From Actinoallomurus bryophytorum (GTDB lineage Bacteria > Actinomycetota > Actinomycetes > Streptosporangiales > Streptosporangiaceae): DNA of 64,000 nt. The stretch lies in contig NZ_VFOZ01000001.1 of NCBI RefSeq assembly GCF_006716425.1, positions 6,696,001 through 6,760,000 on the forward strand, given 5' to 3'. Below are positions 26,420 through 35,300 of this stretch, piece after piece; the first letter of the stretch is position 1; the number at the start of each line of letters is the position of its first letter. The translations under genes were made by a program, and so were the position numbers. The notes below the pieces were generated by a model. The model was given only the letters and a program-made list of their open reading frames with translations. It was not told the DNA's origin and did no database searches.

Positions 26420-27790
26420 ATGTCCACCACCGAGACCGTTGCCGGAGCGGAACCCGATATCGAGGCCGTGCGGCGCTTCGCCGCGACCACCCGGCTGGAC
26501 GCCGTACCGGACGACGTGGTCCGGCACACGCGCCTGCTCCTCCTGGACACACTCGGCGCGCTCATCGGCGGTCTTCGCTACCCCCAGGTCCGGGCGCTCG
26601 CGGACACGGTGGGCGGACCGGCGAGCCGGTTCGGCGGCCTCGTCACTCTCGGCGCCGCCGCGACCTGGCTGGACGCCGACTCGGGCGGTTCCTTCCATCC
26701 GCAGGGCCACCGGCTTCCCCCGGTGCCCACCGCGCATCCGGCACCGCACGTGCTGCCGGTGCTGCTGCTCGCCGCCGCCGACGGCGACCTCGACGACGAA
26801 CGGCTCCTGGAGATCTTCCTGGTGGCGGTGGAGGTCGGCCTGCGGCTGGGCGTCGGCAGCGCGCTGCGCCCGGGGTTTCATCCCCACGGGGTCCACGGCC
26901 CGTCGGCCGCGGCGCTGGCCGCCGCGCTGGTCCACGACCCGGCGGGGTCGACGGCGGCCCAGGCGTTCCTGCTCGGGTCCGCACTGCCGTTCGCGACGGC
27001 GCTGGAGGTGCCGATGCGCGGCGGTACCGTCCGCAACCTCTGGACCGGCCTCGGCGCCTACCACGGTGCGATGGCGCACCAGTGGGCCCACGCCGGCCTC
27101 ACCGCCCCGGCACGCGACCTGGTGTCGGTGTTCGACGGGGCCGTGTGCACCGGTCTCGACCCGGCCGCGCTGACCGCGGACCTCGGGACGCGGTGGGAGA
27201 TCGTCAACAGCTACTTCAAGCCGTACCCGTGCGCGCGGTGGCTCCATCCCGCGCTGGACGCGCTCACCCGCGTCCTGGAGGAGGTGCCGGGGCCGGCGGC
27301 CACGATCGCGGAGCTGTCGATCGAGACCTTCGCGTTCGCCGTCTCCCTCGACGACCCGGACCCCACCTCCGACATGCATGCGCGCTTCTCGCTGCCGTAC
27401 TGCGCCGCCGCGCTGGCCCACGACGGCCACCTCGACGCCGCGTCCTTCCTGCCGGACGACCTCGGGCGGGAGGCGGTACGCGACCTCGCCCGCGAGGTCC
27501 GCCTCACCGAGGTGGAGGAGTACACTGCGGCCCTTCCGGTCCGGCGCCCGGCCAGGGTCACCGTGCGTCGCACCGACGGCGGCCAGGCCACGGCCGAGGT
27601 CGCGCACGCGCGTGGCAACCCCGACACGCCCCTGAGCGAGTCGGAGATCATCGCGAAGTTCCGCCGCAACACCGGCGACCACGTCCCGTCGGCCGTCGCC
27701 GAGGGCGCCGTCGCGTCACTGCTCTCGCCGGGACAGGACCGGCCCGGGCACGCGTTCGCCACCCTGTCCGCGCGGCTGACCACCGACTAG
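26420..27790 (+). CDS. MmgE/PrpD family protein
   Basis: A 456-residue MmgE/PrpD enzyme, third full-length paralogue. It has ADSGGSFHPQGHRLPPVPTAHP in the position of the family active-site loop, FHPHGVHGPSAAALAAAL, and YFKPYPCARWLHPALDA. The ATG at 26420 follows GAAGGGAG; an earlier ATG at 26387 overlaps the LLM stop but has no ribosome site. It is followed after 8 bases by the isomerase-like gene. Confidence 0.87.
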   Translation: MSTTETVAGAEPDIEAVRRFAATTRLDAVPDDVVRHTRLLLLDTLGALIGGLRYPQVRALADTVGGPASRFGGLVTLGAAATWLDADSGGSFHPQGHRLPPVPTAHPAPHVLPVLLLAAADGDLDDERLLEIFLVAVEVGLRLGVGSALRPGFHPHGVHGPSAAALAAALVHDPAGSTAAQAFLLGSALPFATALEVPMRGGTVRNLWTGLGAYHGAMAHQWAHAGLTAPARDLVSVFDGAVCTGLDPAALTADLGTRWEIVNSYFKPYPCARWLHPALDALTRVLEEVPGPAATIAELSIETFAFAVSLDDPDPTSDMHARFSLPYCAAALAHDGHLDAASFLPDDLGREAVRDLAREVRLTEVEEYTAALPVRRPARVTVRRTDGGQATAEVAHARGNPDTPLSESEIIAKFRRNTGDHVPSAVAEGAVASLLSPGQDRPGHAFATLSARLTTD

Positions 27791-27798
27791 GAGATCTC

Positions 27799-28096
27799 GT
27801 GGAGTTCCTCGTACACGTCGAAATCAACTGGCCGCCCGAGGCCGATCCGGAGCTCAGGGAGGAGATCTTCCAGAAGGAGCTGCGCCGCGGCCAGGAACTG
27901 GCCCACCAGGGCCTGTGCAAGCGGCTGTGGCGGATCCCGGGCCGGTGGGCGAACTACGGCCTGTACGAGGCACCGGACGCGACCACCGTGCACGAGGCGG
28001 GTGTCGTCACTGCCCCTGTGGCCGTGGATGGACGTCGAGGTGATTCCGCTGGCGGAACACCCCAACGACCCGCGCAAATTCGGCATCGTCCCCTAG
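27799..28096 (+). pseudogene. Muconolactone delta-isomerase-like protein, apparent frameshift
   Basis: A small ferredoxin-fold protein of about 98 residues. The first 67 codons (GTG start at 27799) give EFLVHVEINWPP, KELRRGQELAHQGLCKRLWR and WANYGLYEA. After HEA (27991-27999) the homologous C-terminus, beginning VSSLPLWPWMDVEV and ending at TAG 28094-28096, is in the next frame. One extra G in the GCGGGTG run at about 28000 explains this. Read as given, the frame continues about 590 bases further with no meaning. Either a sequencing indel or a recent mutation. Intact family members isomerise lactone double bonds and often close catabolic operons. Confidence 0.8.
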
Positions 28097-28158
28097 CACC
28101 CGTGACCGGCCTGGCGGCGGCACGGCGGTGCGGCTCACGGTCCGGTGAGATGGAGCGC

Positions 28159-28980
28159 CTAGGCGGGATCCCGCGACCCCACTACGCGCGTCGCGGCGGG
28201 CGCGCAACGGCTCGATCTCGTACGCCCGGCGGCCGCGTACCACCGCAGGGCGACGACGGCGGCGAGGGCGACCTCGATCAGGTCACCGCCGTAGTACATG
28301 ACCATGGCACCGTAGTGCAGGTCCCCGGCCGGGAGGCGGGTACGGGGCGGCGCCGTCGCCCAGAGGGTCCTGGCCAGCACGGCGTGGGCGGCGCAGGCGG
28401 CGACGAGCGTGCCCGCGCGTACGGCGAGACCGTGGCGGCGGCGGACGGGATCGAGCTGGCAGACCGCGGCGGTGAACAGGATCCCCGCCACCAGGACGTG
28501 CACGTGGACGAGCGCCTGGAGCCCCGGCCGGTCGTGGCTGACGGCGAAGAGCCGCGTACGGTACAGCAGCCACAGCCCGCCGACGTCCGCCGCGGCCGCC
28601 AGCGGCGGGAAGACGAGCCAGGCGGCGGCGCTCGAGTGCGCCACGGCGAGGACGGCGTGCCGCGCCGGGCCGGGCGGCAGCGCGCGTAGCCCCAGGGTGA
28701 GCGGGCGCGACAGGACCAGCAGGAGCGGTGCGGCCATGCCGATGATCAGATGCCGCAGCATGTGGGCGGTGAACTCCCCGCCCGGCAGCGGCACGAGGGC
28801 GGCGACCACCAGCGCGGCGCCGGCGGCGGCGCAGCAGGCGTCCCGCCACCGGGACCAGCCGTCGCCGCGTCGCCGTAGCCGCACCGACGCCACCAGGTAG
28901 ACGCCGACGACGACCAGTGCGATGGCCGCCGCCACCCAGCCCAGCGCCGGGACGCCACTCGAATGCCCGCCGTGGTCCAT
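28159..28980 (-). CDS. Cytochrome c oxidase assembly protein (CtaG/CcoG-like membrane protein)
   Basis: A 273-residue polytopic membrane protein of the caa3-type CtaG family (DUF1404-like). It has about seven helices, the conserved HMLRHLIIGMAAPLLLVLSRPL stretch, HVHVLVAGILF and YYGGDLIEVALA with histidines suited to copper handling. Its ATG shares one base with the stop of the DUF2243 gene upstream, a frequent neighbour of this family. Likely role in copper delivery or assembly of a terminal oxidase. Confidence 0.82.
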   Translation of the reverse strand: MDHGGHSSGVPALGWVAAAIALVVVGVYLVASVRLRRRGDGWSRWRDACCAAAGAALVVAALVPLPGGEFTAHMLRHLIIGMAAPLLLVLSRPLTLGLRALPPGPARHAVLAVAHSSAAAWLVFPPLAAAADVGGLWLLYRTRLFAVSHDRPGLQALVHVHVLVAGILFTAAVCQLDPVRRRHGLAVRAGTLVAACAAHAVLARTLWATAPPRTRLPAGDLHYGAMVMYYGGDLIEVALAAVVALRWYAAAGRTRSSRCAPAATRVVGSRDPA

Positions 28981-29432
28981 CACTCCTCCGGCACGCGCCG
29001 GGTGACCCCGCGCAGGAGCCAGGCCCCGGCCAGCAGCATGACCACGGCGATCGCGTTCCAGGTCCAGTCGTAGGGGGCGAGGTCGACGTGGTACCGGATC
29101 TGGTGCAGCCGGAGGAGCTTGTGCTGGACGGTGCCGTCGTAGAGCTGGAAGCCCCCGGCGCCCAGCAGGATCCCGCCGGCCAGCCGGCGCCGCGACAGGC
29201 TCGCACTCCGGCGAAGATCGGCGACCATGACCAGCCCGATGACGACGGCGAACCAGCCGAAGGCGTGGAACAGCCCGTCGGAGACCAGCCCGGCATCGGT
29301 GCTCGACCGATCGTAGAAGTGGTGCCAGTGGAGCAACTGGTGGAAGACGGTCTCGTCGACGAACGCCGCGATGCCGATGCCGATGAGGACCCCGGACCAC
29401 AGGGAACGGCCGCCTCGGCGTTCCGGCGACAT
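28980..29432 (-). CDS. DUF2243 membrane protein
   Basis: A 150-residue protein with four predicted helices and the DUF2243 signatures FVDETVFHQLLHWHHFYD, GLFHAFGWFAVVIG and GTVQHKLLRLHQIRY. The several His/Asp residues at membrane edges suggest metal or heme binding, but the function is undescribed. The ATG at 29432 is chosen because AGGAGG lies 8 bases upstream; an in-frame ATG at 29462 would add ten residues. Coupled to the CtaG-like gene. Confidence 0.82.
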   Translation of the reverse strand: MSPERRGGRSLWSGVLIGIGIAAFVDETVFHQLLHWHHFYDRSSTDAGLVSDGLFHAFGWFAVVIGLVMVADLRRSASLSRRRLAGGILLGAGGFQLYDGTVQHKLLRLHQIRYHVDLAPYDWTWNAIAVVMLLAGAWLLRGVTRRVPEE

Positions 29433-29580
29433 GTCGCTGACCTCCTCGTCGTCTCCCAACATCCTTTCCCAGCGGCGCGGTACACGAACTCAGCGTTCCC
29501 GAGTGGTCACCTTGTGTCATCGGCACCGAACCCCGGCGGTACTCCCGTTTATCCCTCCAGGGCGGGGAAGTGCCGTGTCC

Positions 29581-29814
29581 ATGTCCACGCATGAACTCTC
29601 GGAGGCCGACGGCGAGCGGGTGACCGTGACGCCGTACGAGAACGGGCCCCTCATCGTCCGCGGTCCGGTCGAACTCCTCACCCAGGACGGGCGGCGGATC
29701 GATCCAGGGCGGAAGACGATCGCGCTGTGCCGTTGCGGACGGTCCGGCGCCAAGCCGTTCTGCGATGGTTCGCACAAGGCGACGAGGTTCCGGGCGGCCA
29801 GTGAGCCGGATTGA
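29581..29814 (+). CDS. CDGSH iron-sulfur domain protein
   Basis: A 77-residue protein with the complete CDGSH 2Fe-2S motif: C50, C52, C61 and H65 (CRCGRSGAKPFCDGSH). Such small proteins carry a redox-active, labile cluster. GGCGGGGAAG precedes a GTG at 29575 and this ATG at 29581; either could be used. It is convergent with the heme-oxygenase-fold gene at 29836-30834, 21 bases away, a pairing I have seen repeatedly in actinobacteria. Confidence 0.88.
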   Translation: MSTHELSEADGERVTVTPYENGPLIVRGPVELLTQDGRRIDPGRKTIALCRCGRSGAKPFCDGSHKATRFRAASEPD

Positions 29815-29835
29815 GCCCGGCCCACCGGCGCGTTT

Positions 29836-30834
29836 TCAGCGAAGGGCCGCCACGGCGTTCAACGACGTGGCCGACCGGCCCCAGCAGCCCATCAGGTGCT
29901 CGGTGAACAGGCGGTCCAGGGCGAGGCCGCAGCTCGCGCCGAACAGCACGTCGGCGGCCAGTTCGGGGTGCTCGGCTACCAGGCCGCCGCACAGGTCGTG
30001 GGCGGCGAGCTGCTCGTGGACGGCGTCCGCCTGGACGTGCTCGTCGTAGAACCGGCGGGTGTGCCGGTCCGCGCCCAGCCGGGCCAGGCCGGAGCTGTAG
30101 CGGCGGTTCGGCAGCGAGGAGGTCATCTCGAACGCCGCCAGGTGGCCGAGCAGGGCACCGCGGCGGCGCCGGTGCAGTCCCAGGAAGGACATGAGGTTGT
30201 TGACCGCCAGTGTGATCGCCGGCACGGCGTCGAGGTACGCCCCGTAGGTGTCGTCCAGCTCCAGCCCTCGCATCGCCCCGCGGAAGAGCTCCGCGTGCAT
30301 GAGCTCCAGACGGCCACCGCCGTACTCATCGGCCTGGATCTCCACGAGAGCCGCCTTGCTCGGCCCGCTGAGCCGGGGGATGCCCCAGGTGTGGGGATCG
30401 GCCTCTTTGAGGTGGTAGATCGAACGATGGATCACGAACTCGCGAAACTGCTCCAGCGTCGCCTCACGCTGGAGGAACCTGGCCAGGGACGGGCCCTCGT
30501 CGGCGGTGGCGAGACGTGCCAGCTCACCCGGCACGTCGGTGACCGGCGCCGGGCGAGGCACCAGTGCCCGCAGGTGGCGCTCGAACCGCCTCTCGGCGCC
30601 CTGGCGCAGGCCGAGCAAGGAGGGATTCCACTCCCAGCCGTCATCGACGTCGGTGAACCCCTGGTAGTGCAGCTCGTAGCAGACGAAGAGCGCGAGTTGC
30701 AGGTCGTCGTCGTGAAGGGCGGGCCCGTCGCCGGTGAACGGCGAGGCGAGCCGCGCGGGCAGGTCGTGGGGGTGAGCGGTCAGCTCCTCGAAAAGGGCCG
30801 CGGTGACCGGGCCGCGGGGGGCCGGCAGGCGCAT
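29836..30834 (-). CDS. Iron-containing redox enzyme family protein (heme-oxygenase-like fold)
   Basis: A 332-residue all-helical protein of the heme-oxygenase-like diiron oxidase/oxygenase group. Candidate ligands are in FVIHRSIYHLKEADPHTW, EIQADEYGGGRLELMHAELF and YDEHVQADAVHEQLAAHDL, where Glu/His/Asp pairs recur at helical spacing. GGAGG stands 8 bases before the ATG at 30834; the GTG at 30843 overlaps that ribosome site and is less likely. The CDGSH protein coded next door could supply electrons or iron. Confidence 0.8.
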   Translation of the reverse strand: MRLPAPRGPVTAALFEELTAHPHDLPARLASPFTGDGPALHDDDLQLALFVCYELHYQGFTDVDDGWEWNPSLLGLRQGAERRFERHLRALVPRPAPVTDVPGELARLATADEGPSLARFLQREATLEQFREFVIHRSIYHLKEADPHTWGIPRLSGPSKAALVEIQADEYGGGRLELMHAELFRGAMRGLELDDTYGAYLDAVPAITLAVNNLMSFLGLHRRRRGALLGHLAAFEMTSSLPNRRYSSGLARLGADRHTRRFYDEHVQADAVHEQLAAHDLCGGLVAEHPELAADVLFGASCGLALDRLFTEHLMGCWGRSATSLNAVAALR

Positions 30835-31103
30835 CAGTGGCACCTCCGTCCCGTACCGATCTCGCCTCTTTCATCCGGCGCTCTCTCCGTGCGGTCATCC
30901 GCAGGTCGTCGGCCGTCCGGCAGTGTCCGGTATCCACTCATCAATGCCCCCGTCATCGCGGTCCCGTGAGATGCCTGCGCTGCCCCGGACGGTCGCCGGT
31001 AAACCAGCGGGCCTCGCGGTTGCCCGGATGAGGCGTAGTTCCCGTACGGCGGGTATGTGAAAGGTGAGTGGCCGTTCGGCCATCGGCAACGGCTGGAGGG
31101 AAC

Positions 31104-31457
31104 ATGTTCGCGATCGAGGACATCCGCGACTGGCGGGGCCACGACGTGATCGACGCCGACGGGAAGAAGATCGGGGAGCTGGAGGCCGTCTACGTCGACA
31201 CCAGCACCGATCAGCCGTTCTTCGCCACCGTCAAGATCGGTCTGCCCTCCCGGCACCGGCTGGTGTTCGTGCCACTGGCGGAGGCGACGGTGGGACCGGG
31301 CCATGTCCGTGTCGCCTTCGCGAAGAAGCAGGTCAAGGACGCTCCCTCGATCGACACGGACGGAGAGCTGCCGGCCGGCGACGAAGAGGCGGTCTTCGCC
31401 CACTACGGCCTGACCTACCAGGCGGAGCCGGACCAGCGCCGGCTCGGACGCCGCTGA
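31104..31457 (+). CDS. PRC-barrel domain protein
   Basis: A 117-residue protein whose first 75 residues form a PRC-barrel (DWRGHDVIDADGKKIGELEAVYVD, then FFATVKIGL and LVFVPLAEA). These small beta-barrels are common in actinobacterial stress regulons. GGAGGGAAC precedes the ATG. Upstream, GCGT-N14-GGGTAT (31033-31056) loosely fits a general-stress sigma-factor promoter. Confidence 0.85.
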   Translation: MFAIEDIRDWRGHDVIDADGKKIGELEAVYVDTSTDQPFFATVKIGLPSRHRLVFVPLAEATVGPGHVRVAFAKKQVKDAPSIDTDGELPAGDEEAVFAHYGLTYQAEPDQRRLGRR

Positions 31458-31499
31458 CCGTGGACCCCGGACCGCGCCACCCGAGAGGGAGTACCCGTT

Positions 31500-31670
31500 A
31501 TGGCCTTGTTCTTGTTCGTCGTCATCGTCGCGATCGCGCTGGGACTCGTCGGTGCCGTGGTGAAAGGTCTTTTCTTCCTACTGATCATCGGCGTGGTGCT
31601 GTTCCTGGCCGACCTCGTCGTCGGCGGAGTCCGAATGGGCCGCCGCCGTGGCACCCGCCCCGCCCGCTGA
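31500..31670 (+). CDS. Small hydrophobic membrane protein
   Basis: A 56-residue protein with two hydrophobic segments (about 2-20 and 23-42) and an Arg-rich tail (RMGRRRGTRPAR). GAGAGGGAG lies upstream. It lies 42 bases after the PRC-barrel gene and is probably cotranscribed. No domain recognised; tiny two-helix proteins like this often accompany envelope-stress genes. Confidence 0.65.
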   Translation: MALFLFVVIVAIALGLVGAVVKGLFFLLIIGVVLFLADLVVGGVRMGRRRGTRPAR

Positions 31671-31818
31671 GGGCCTCCGATCGCCGGTCATCACTTGGCG
31701 TGATAAGCGCTGCTGAGGCCGGTTGTTTCCCCGTCCGGCACATTGCTGTTAGCTGGAGCAGTGACGGCTCCGCACGACTGCGAGTGCTTCCGTCCACCTT
31801 TGAAAGCAGGAAATCGTC

Positions 31819-31974
31819 ATGATCGTTCTCGGCATCATCCTTCTGCTCATCGGATTCCTGGCCCACATCTCGATCTTGTGGACCATCGGAATCGTCATCC
31901 TCGTCGTCGGGCTCGTCCTCATGCTCCTGGGCCGGCTGGGACACGCCGTTGGCGGCCGCAACCACTACTTCTGA
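31819..31974 (+). CDS. DUF6131 family small membrane protein
   Basis: A 51-residue protein, almost all hydrophobic (MIVLGIILLLIGFLAHISIL, then a second helix) with a short GGRNHYF tail; this matches the widespread actinobacterial DUF6131 family. Function unknown. It is followed at once by a strong hairpin terminator. Confidence 0.8.
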   Translation: MIVLGIILLLIGFLAHISILWTIGIVILVVGLVLMLLGRLGHAVGGRNHYF

Positions 31975-31984
31975 TCCCGGCGCC

Positions 31985-32019
31985 GCCCGGCCGAAGCCCG
32001 CTCAGGGCTTCGGCCGGGC
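31985..32019 (+). terminator. Hairpin terminator after DUF6131 gene
   Basis: Perfect 15-base arms (31985-31999 and 32005-32019) with a 5-base loop, starting 10 bases after the stop. No T-run follows, as is common in actinobacteria. Confidence 0.75.
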
Positions 32020-32373
32020 GCCGATGAAGGAAGCCGAGCCCCCACCGCGGCCGGTGCCGCACCGGCGTCACCACCTGCTGGTGTGGTAACCCCGCGCCGG
32101 GGGCACGGTCCGCGCGTTGACGCGGAGAACTGAATCTTTCCCCGCCCCACCCTGACCTCCTCGGGTGTGGCGATCCGGCCGCCGAAGTTCAGGGAGGCCC
32201 CTGACGCGGTCGGGGCCCGAAACGGCGAGCCCGGCCGAGCGGCTTGCGCATCCGCCGGGACTCGCCGTTCTCGACCGGCGCGGGGACCCGCCGCGTACGG
32301 CCCATCCGCCCGCTTGTGCCCTCGGCGGCCCTAGAGGTCAGCCGTTGGATCTTCGCTCTGTTGGCTCGCCGCG
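32020..32373. other. Intergenic region before the WD40 gene
   Basis: No supported gene. It holds a short hairpin (TCAGGG-AGGC-CCCTGA, 32189-32204) and no obvious ribosome site for the gene at 32374. The 5' end of that gene is therefore uncertain. Confidence 0.4.
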
Positions 32374-35300
32374 ATGGTGCAGACCGTCTGCTGGCGGCCA
32401 CTATCGGACGGGGCGCATTTTCCGCGCATTCATCACGAATTGTCGGCGATCCTTGCTCGTATGGAGGCCGGCGGGGGTGCGGATGAGCAGACCGAACGGA
32501 TGCGCGCGGGAGTGCGGGCCCGTATTGCCCGTGTGACGCAGACGACGGGAGACGGGCTGCAGCGATGGTCACCGCCGGTCCTGCTCGGAGTGTTGTGTGC
32601 AGGTGCGTTCGGCCCGCTGCTGGCGGCTTCGGCGGGGGTGGCCGGCACTGGGGCCGCGCTGGTCGCGGGAATCGGAGTGGCGGGTTCGGTCGGTGGCAAT
32701 GCCCTCGCCGACGTCATCCAGGCAGGTATCGGCCGATTGCGCGACGGCGGGCAGGAACCGACTCGGGAGGAGATCGAGGAGGAGGTCGAGCAGCGGATTC
32801 AGGAGATCCTGGGTGCCGGCGGTCTGCAGGCTCGGCAGCTGCGCGGTGACATCGCCAGGGTGTTGCGGGAGATAGGAGCCGCGAGCGCCGCGCTGGAGCA
32901 GGCGGTACGAAGTGGTGACCAGGAGTTGCAAGCGCAGCTGACCAGCGCGCTGGCGGGGCTCGGGGACGAGTTCGCCGAGTTCCGATTTCTGCTGGTCGAC
33001 GTGAGCGCGGCGCTGGCGGCCATCCAGGACGATCTGAACCAGCAGGGATCAGAGCAACGGCTGATCATCGATCTGCTGCGGCGACAGGCCACTCATACCC
33101 GCCTGATGCGTGAGGACGTCCTGGCCATCGAGCACCGTAGCCGTTCCGGTGATGACGGTGATCCGAACGGGCCGCAGAGATCCGCGCCGTGGCTGGAGGG
33201 GTGCCCATACCGAGGACTGTCACCGTTTGAGGAGGACCAGGCCGAGGCGTTCTATGGCCGGGAGCGGGTGACCGCCGAACTGGTGGGCACACTCGCCGAA
33301 CGCCTGGTCGGACTCGGACTGGTGGTGGTCACCGGCGCATCCGGGGTCGGCAAGTCCTCGCTGCTGCGGGCCGGGTTGCTGCCGGCGCTGGCCCGTGGTT
33401 CATTGTCTCCGTCCTCGGCAGAGTGGCCTCGCAGGCTGATCACGCCGACCCGCGCTCCTCTCCAGGAGCTGGCCACCCAACTGGCCGTTCTGTCCGCTGG
33501 TGACCCGACGGTGGTCTGCGACAGCCTTGCCGAACATCCCGACCAGGCGCACCTGCTGGTACGGCAGGCGATCCTGGCAGATGCCGAGAGGAACGGGGTC
33601 TCCGCGGAAGCCGCTGAGCGGCATCGGCTCGTGCTGCTCGTCGACCAGTTCGAAGAGATCTTCACACTCGGCCAGGACCAGGATGAGGCCGGCGAGGCAC
33701 AGCGGTCGGCATTCATCACCGCTCTCCATGCGGCGGCCGGCACACCATGCGGAAGCCGCCAGCAACCACCGGCGCTCGTAGTGATCGCCATCCGCGGGGA
33801 CTTCCTGGATCGATGCGCCGCCTACCCCCGGCTACGGGAGGCGATGCCCGGAGCGCATTTCATCGTCGGCCCCATGGCCGAACCGGACCTCCGCCGAGCG
33901 ATCACCGGGCCCGCGGCCGCGGCCGGACTGCGGATCGAGCCCGGACTGACCGACACCGTCCTTGCCGACCTTCGCTCCGGTGCCGCTTCGGAGGGATACG
34001 AGACAGGGGCACTGCCCTGGCTGTCGCATGCGATGCTCATCACCTGGGAACACCGCGAGGACGGCCGGTTGACCAGCCGTGGCTACGGTCTGTCCGGCGG
34101 AGTCCGTCATGCCATCCAGACCAGCGCGGAGGCCGTCTACGCCGACCTCGGCGGCGCACAACAGGACATCGCCGCCGCCATGTTCCAGGAGATGGTCGTC
34201 GTGGCACGCGACGGCCGGCTGGCCCGTCGCCGGAGGACCCGCACCAGCCTGTACGCCGGGCGGGCCGGTGCTGAACGCGATTCCGTCGATGCCGTGCTGG
34301 AGGCGTTCGCGGCCAAACGGCTCGTCGTCCTGAGCGGGGAGACCGCTGGAATCGCCCACGATGAGCTCCTGCGCGCGTGGCCGCGGCTGCGTGCATGGCT
34401 GGAGCCCGACCTGGCCGGTCACATCCTGTACGGGCAGATCCTTGACGACGCCGCCGAGTGGGCCCGTAACCACCAGGACCCGTCTTTCCTCTACCGGGGC
34501 ACCCAGCTGGCCGCCGTCCTTGAGGCCAACGGCCGGTGGGAGACCGGAGACCACCCGCTCACCGGTACGGCCCGTGAGTTCCTCGACGCGTCAACGCACG
34601 CTGCCCGCCGCAGGCTCCGTCAACGCCGGGCAGTGCTGAGCACGCTGGCCGCATTGCTCGTCGTCGCCATCACCGCGGCGGCGACGGCCATCTACACGGC
34701 TGATGACGCCGACCATCAGCGCGTCCTCGCGGTGTCCCGGCAATTGGCGACGGAGAGCCAATCCGTGACCGCCACCGACCCCGTCACCTCGGCACTGCTG
34801 GCAGCGGCAGCCTGGCGCATCGCACCTACGGCCGAAGCCCGCTACAGCATGCTCACGGCCCTCCAGAACCCCGAACGGGGAACCTTCACGGGCCACACCG
34901 GCGCGGTCAGAGCGGTGGCGTTCAGCCCGGACGGAAAGATCCTTGCCACCTCCAGTAGCGATGGGTCGGCGCGTTTGTGGGATCGGGCAACGGGTTACTC
35001 TGTTGGCGAATCGCTATATTCCGGTGGCTCGGTCAACGCGATCGCGTTCAACCCGGACGGCGGCCACATCATCACCGGTTCGAACAACGGATCTCTTGAG
35101 TTGGGGAGTGCACGAGCGAACAGCCGTGAGGCTGCTTTCTTCGCCAGGAACGGGAGCGGCGTGTACGGAGTGGCGTTCAGTCCCGACGGTAGAACCGTTG
35201 TCACTGCCGGCGCCGATCACACGGCTCGGCTGTGGGATTTCGCCACTCACAGGCCGGTCGGTAAGCCGTTTGTCGGTCACACCAATGCGGTGTCGTCGGT

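Noticed and set aside
28097-28689. Read-through of the isomerase-like gene into the CtaG-like region
   Set aside because: It is antisense to a well-supported membrane protein and arises only because of the apparent frameshift near 28000.
32189-32572. Leftward open frame before the WD40 gene
   Set aside because: Low-complexity Arg/Pro/Ser sequence, no ribosome site or family match.
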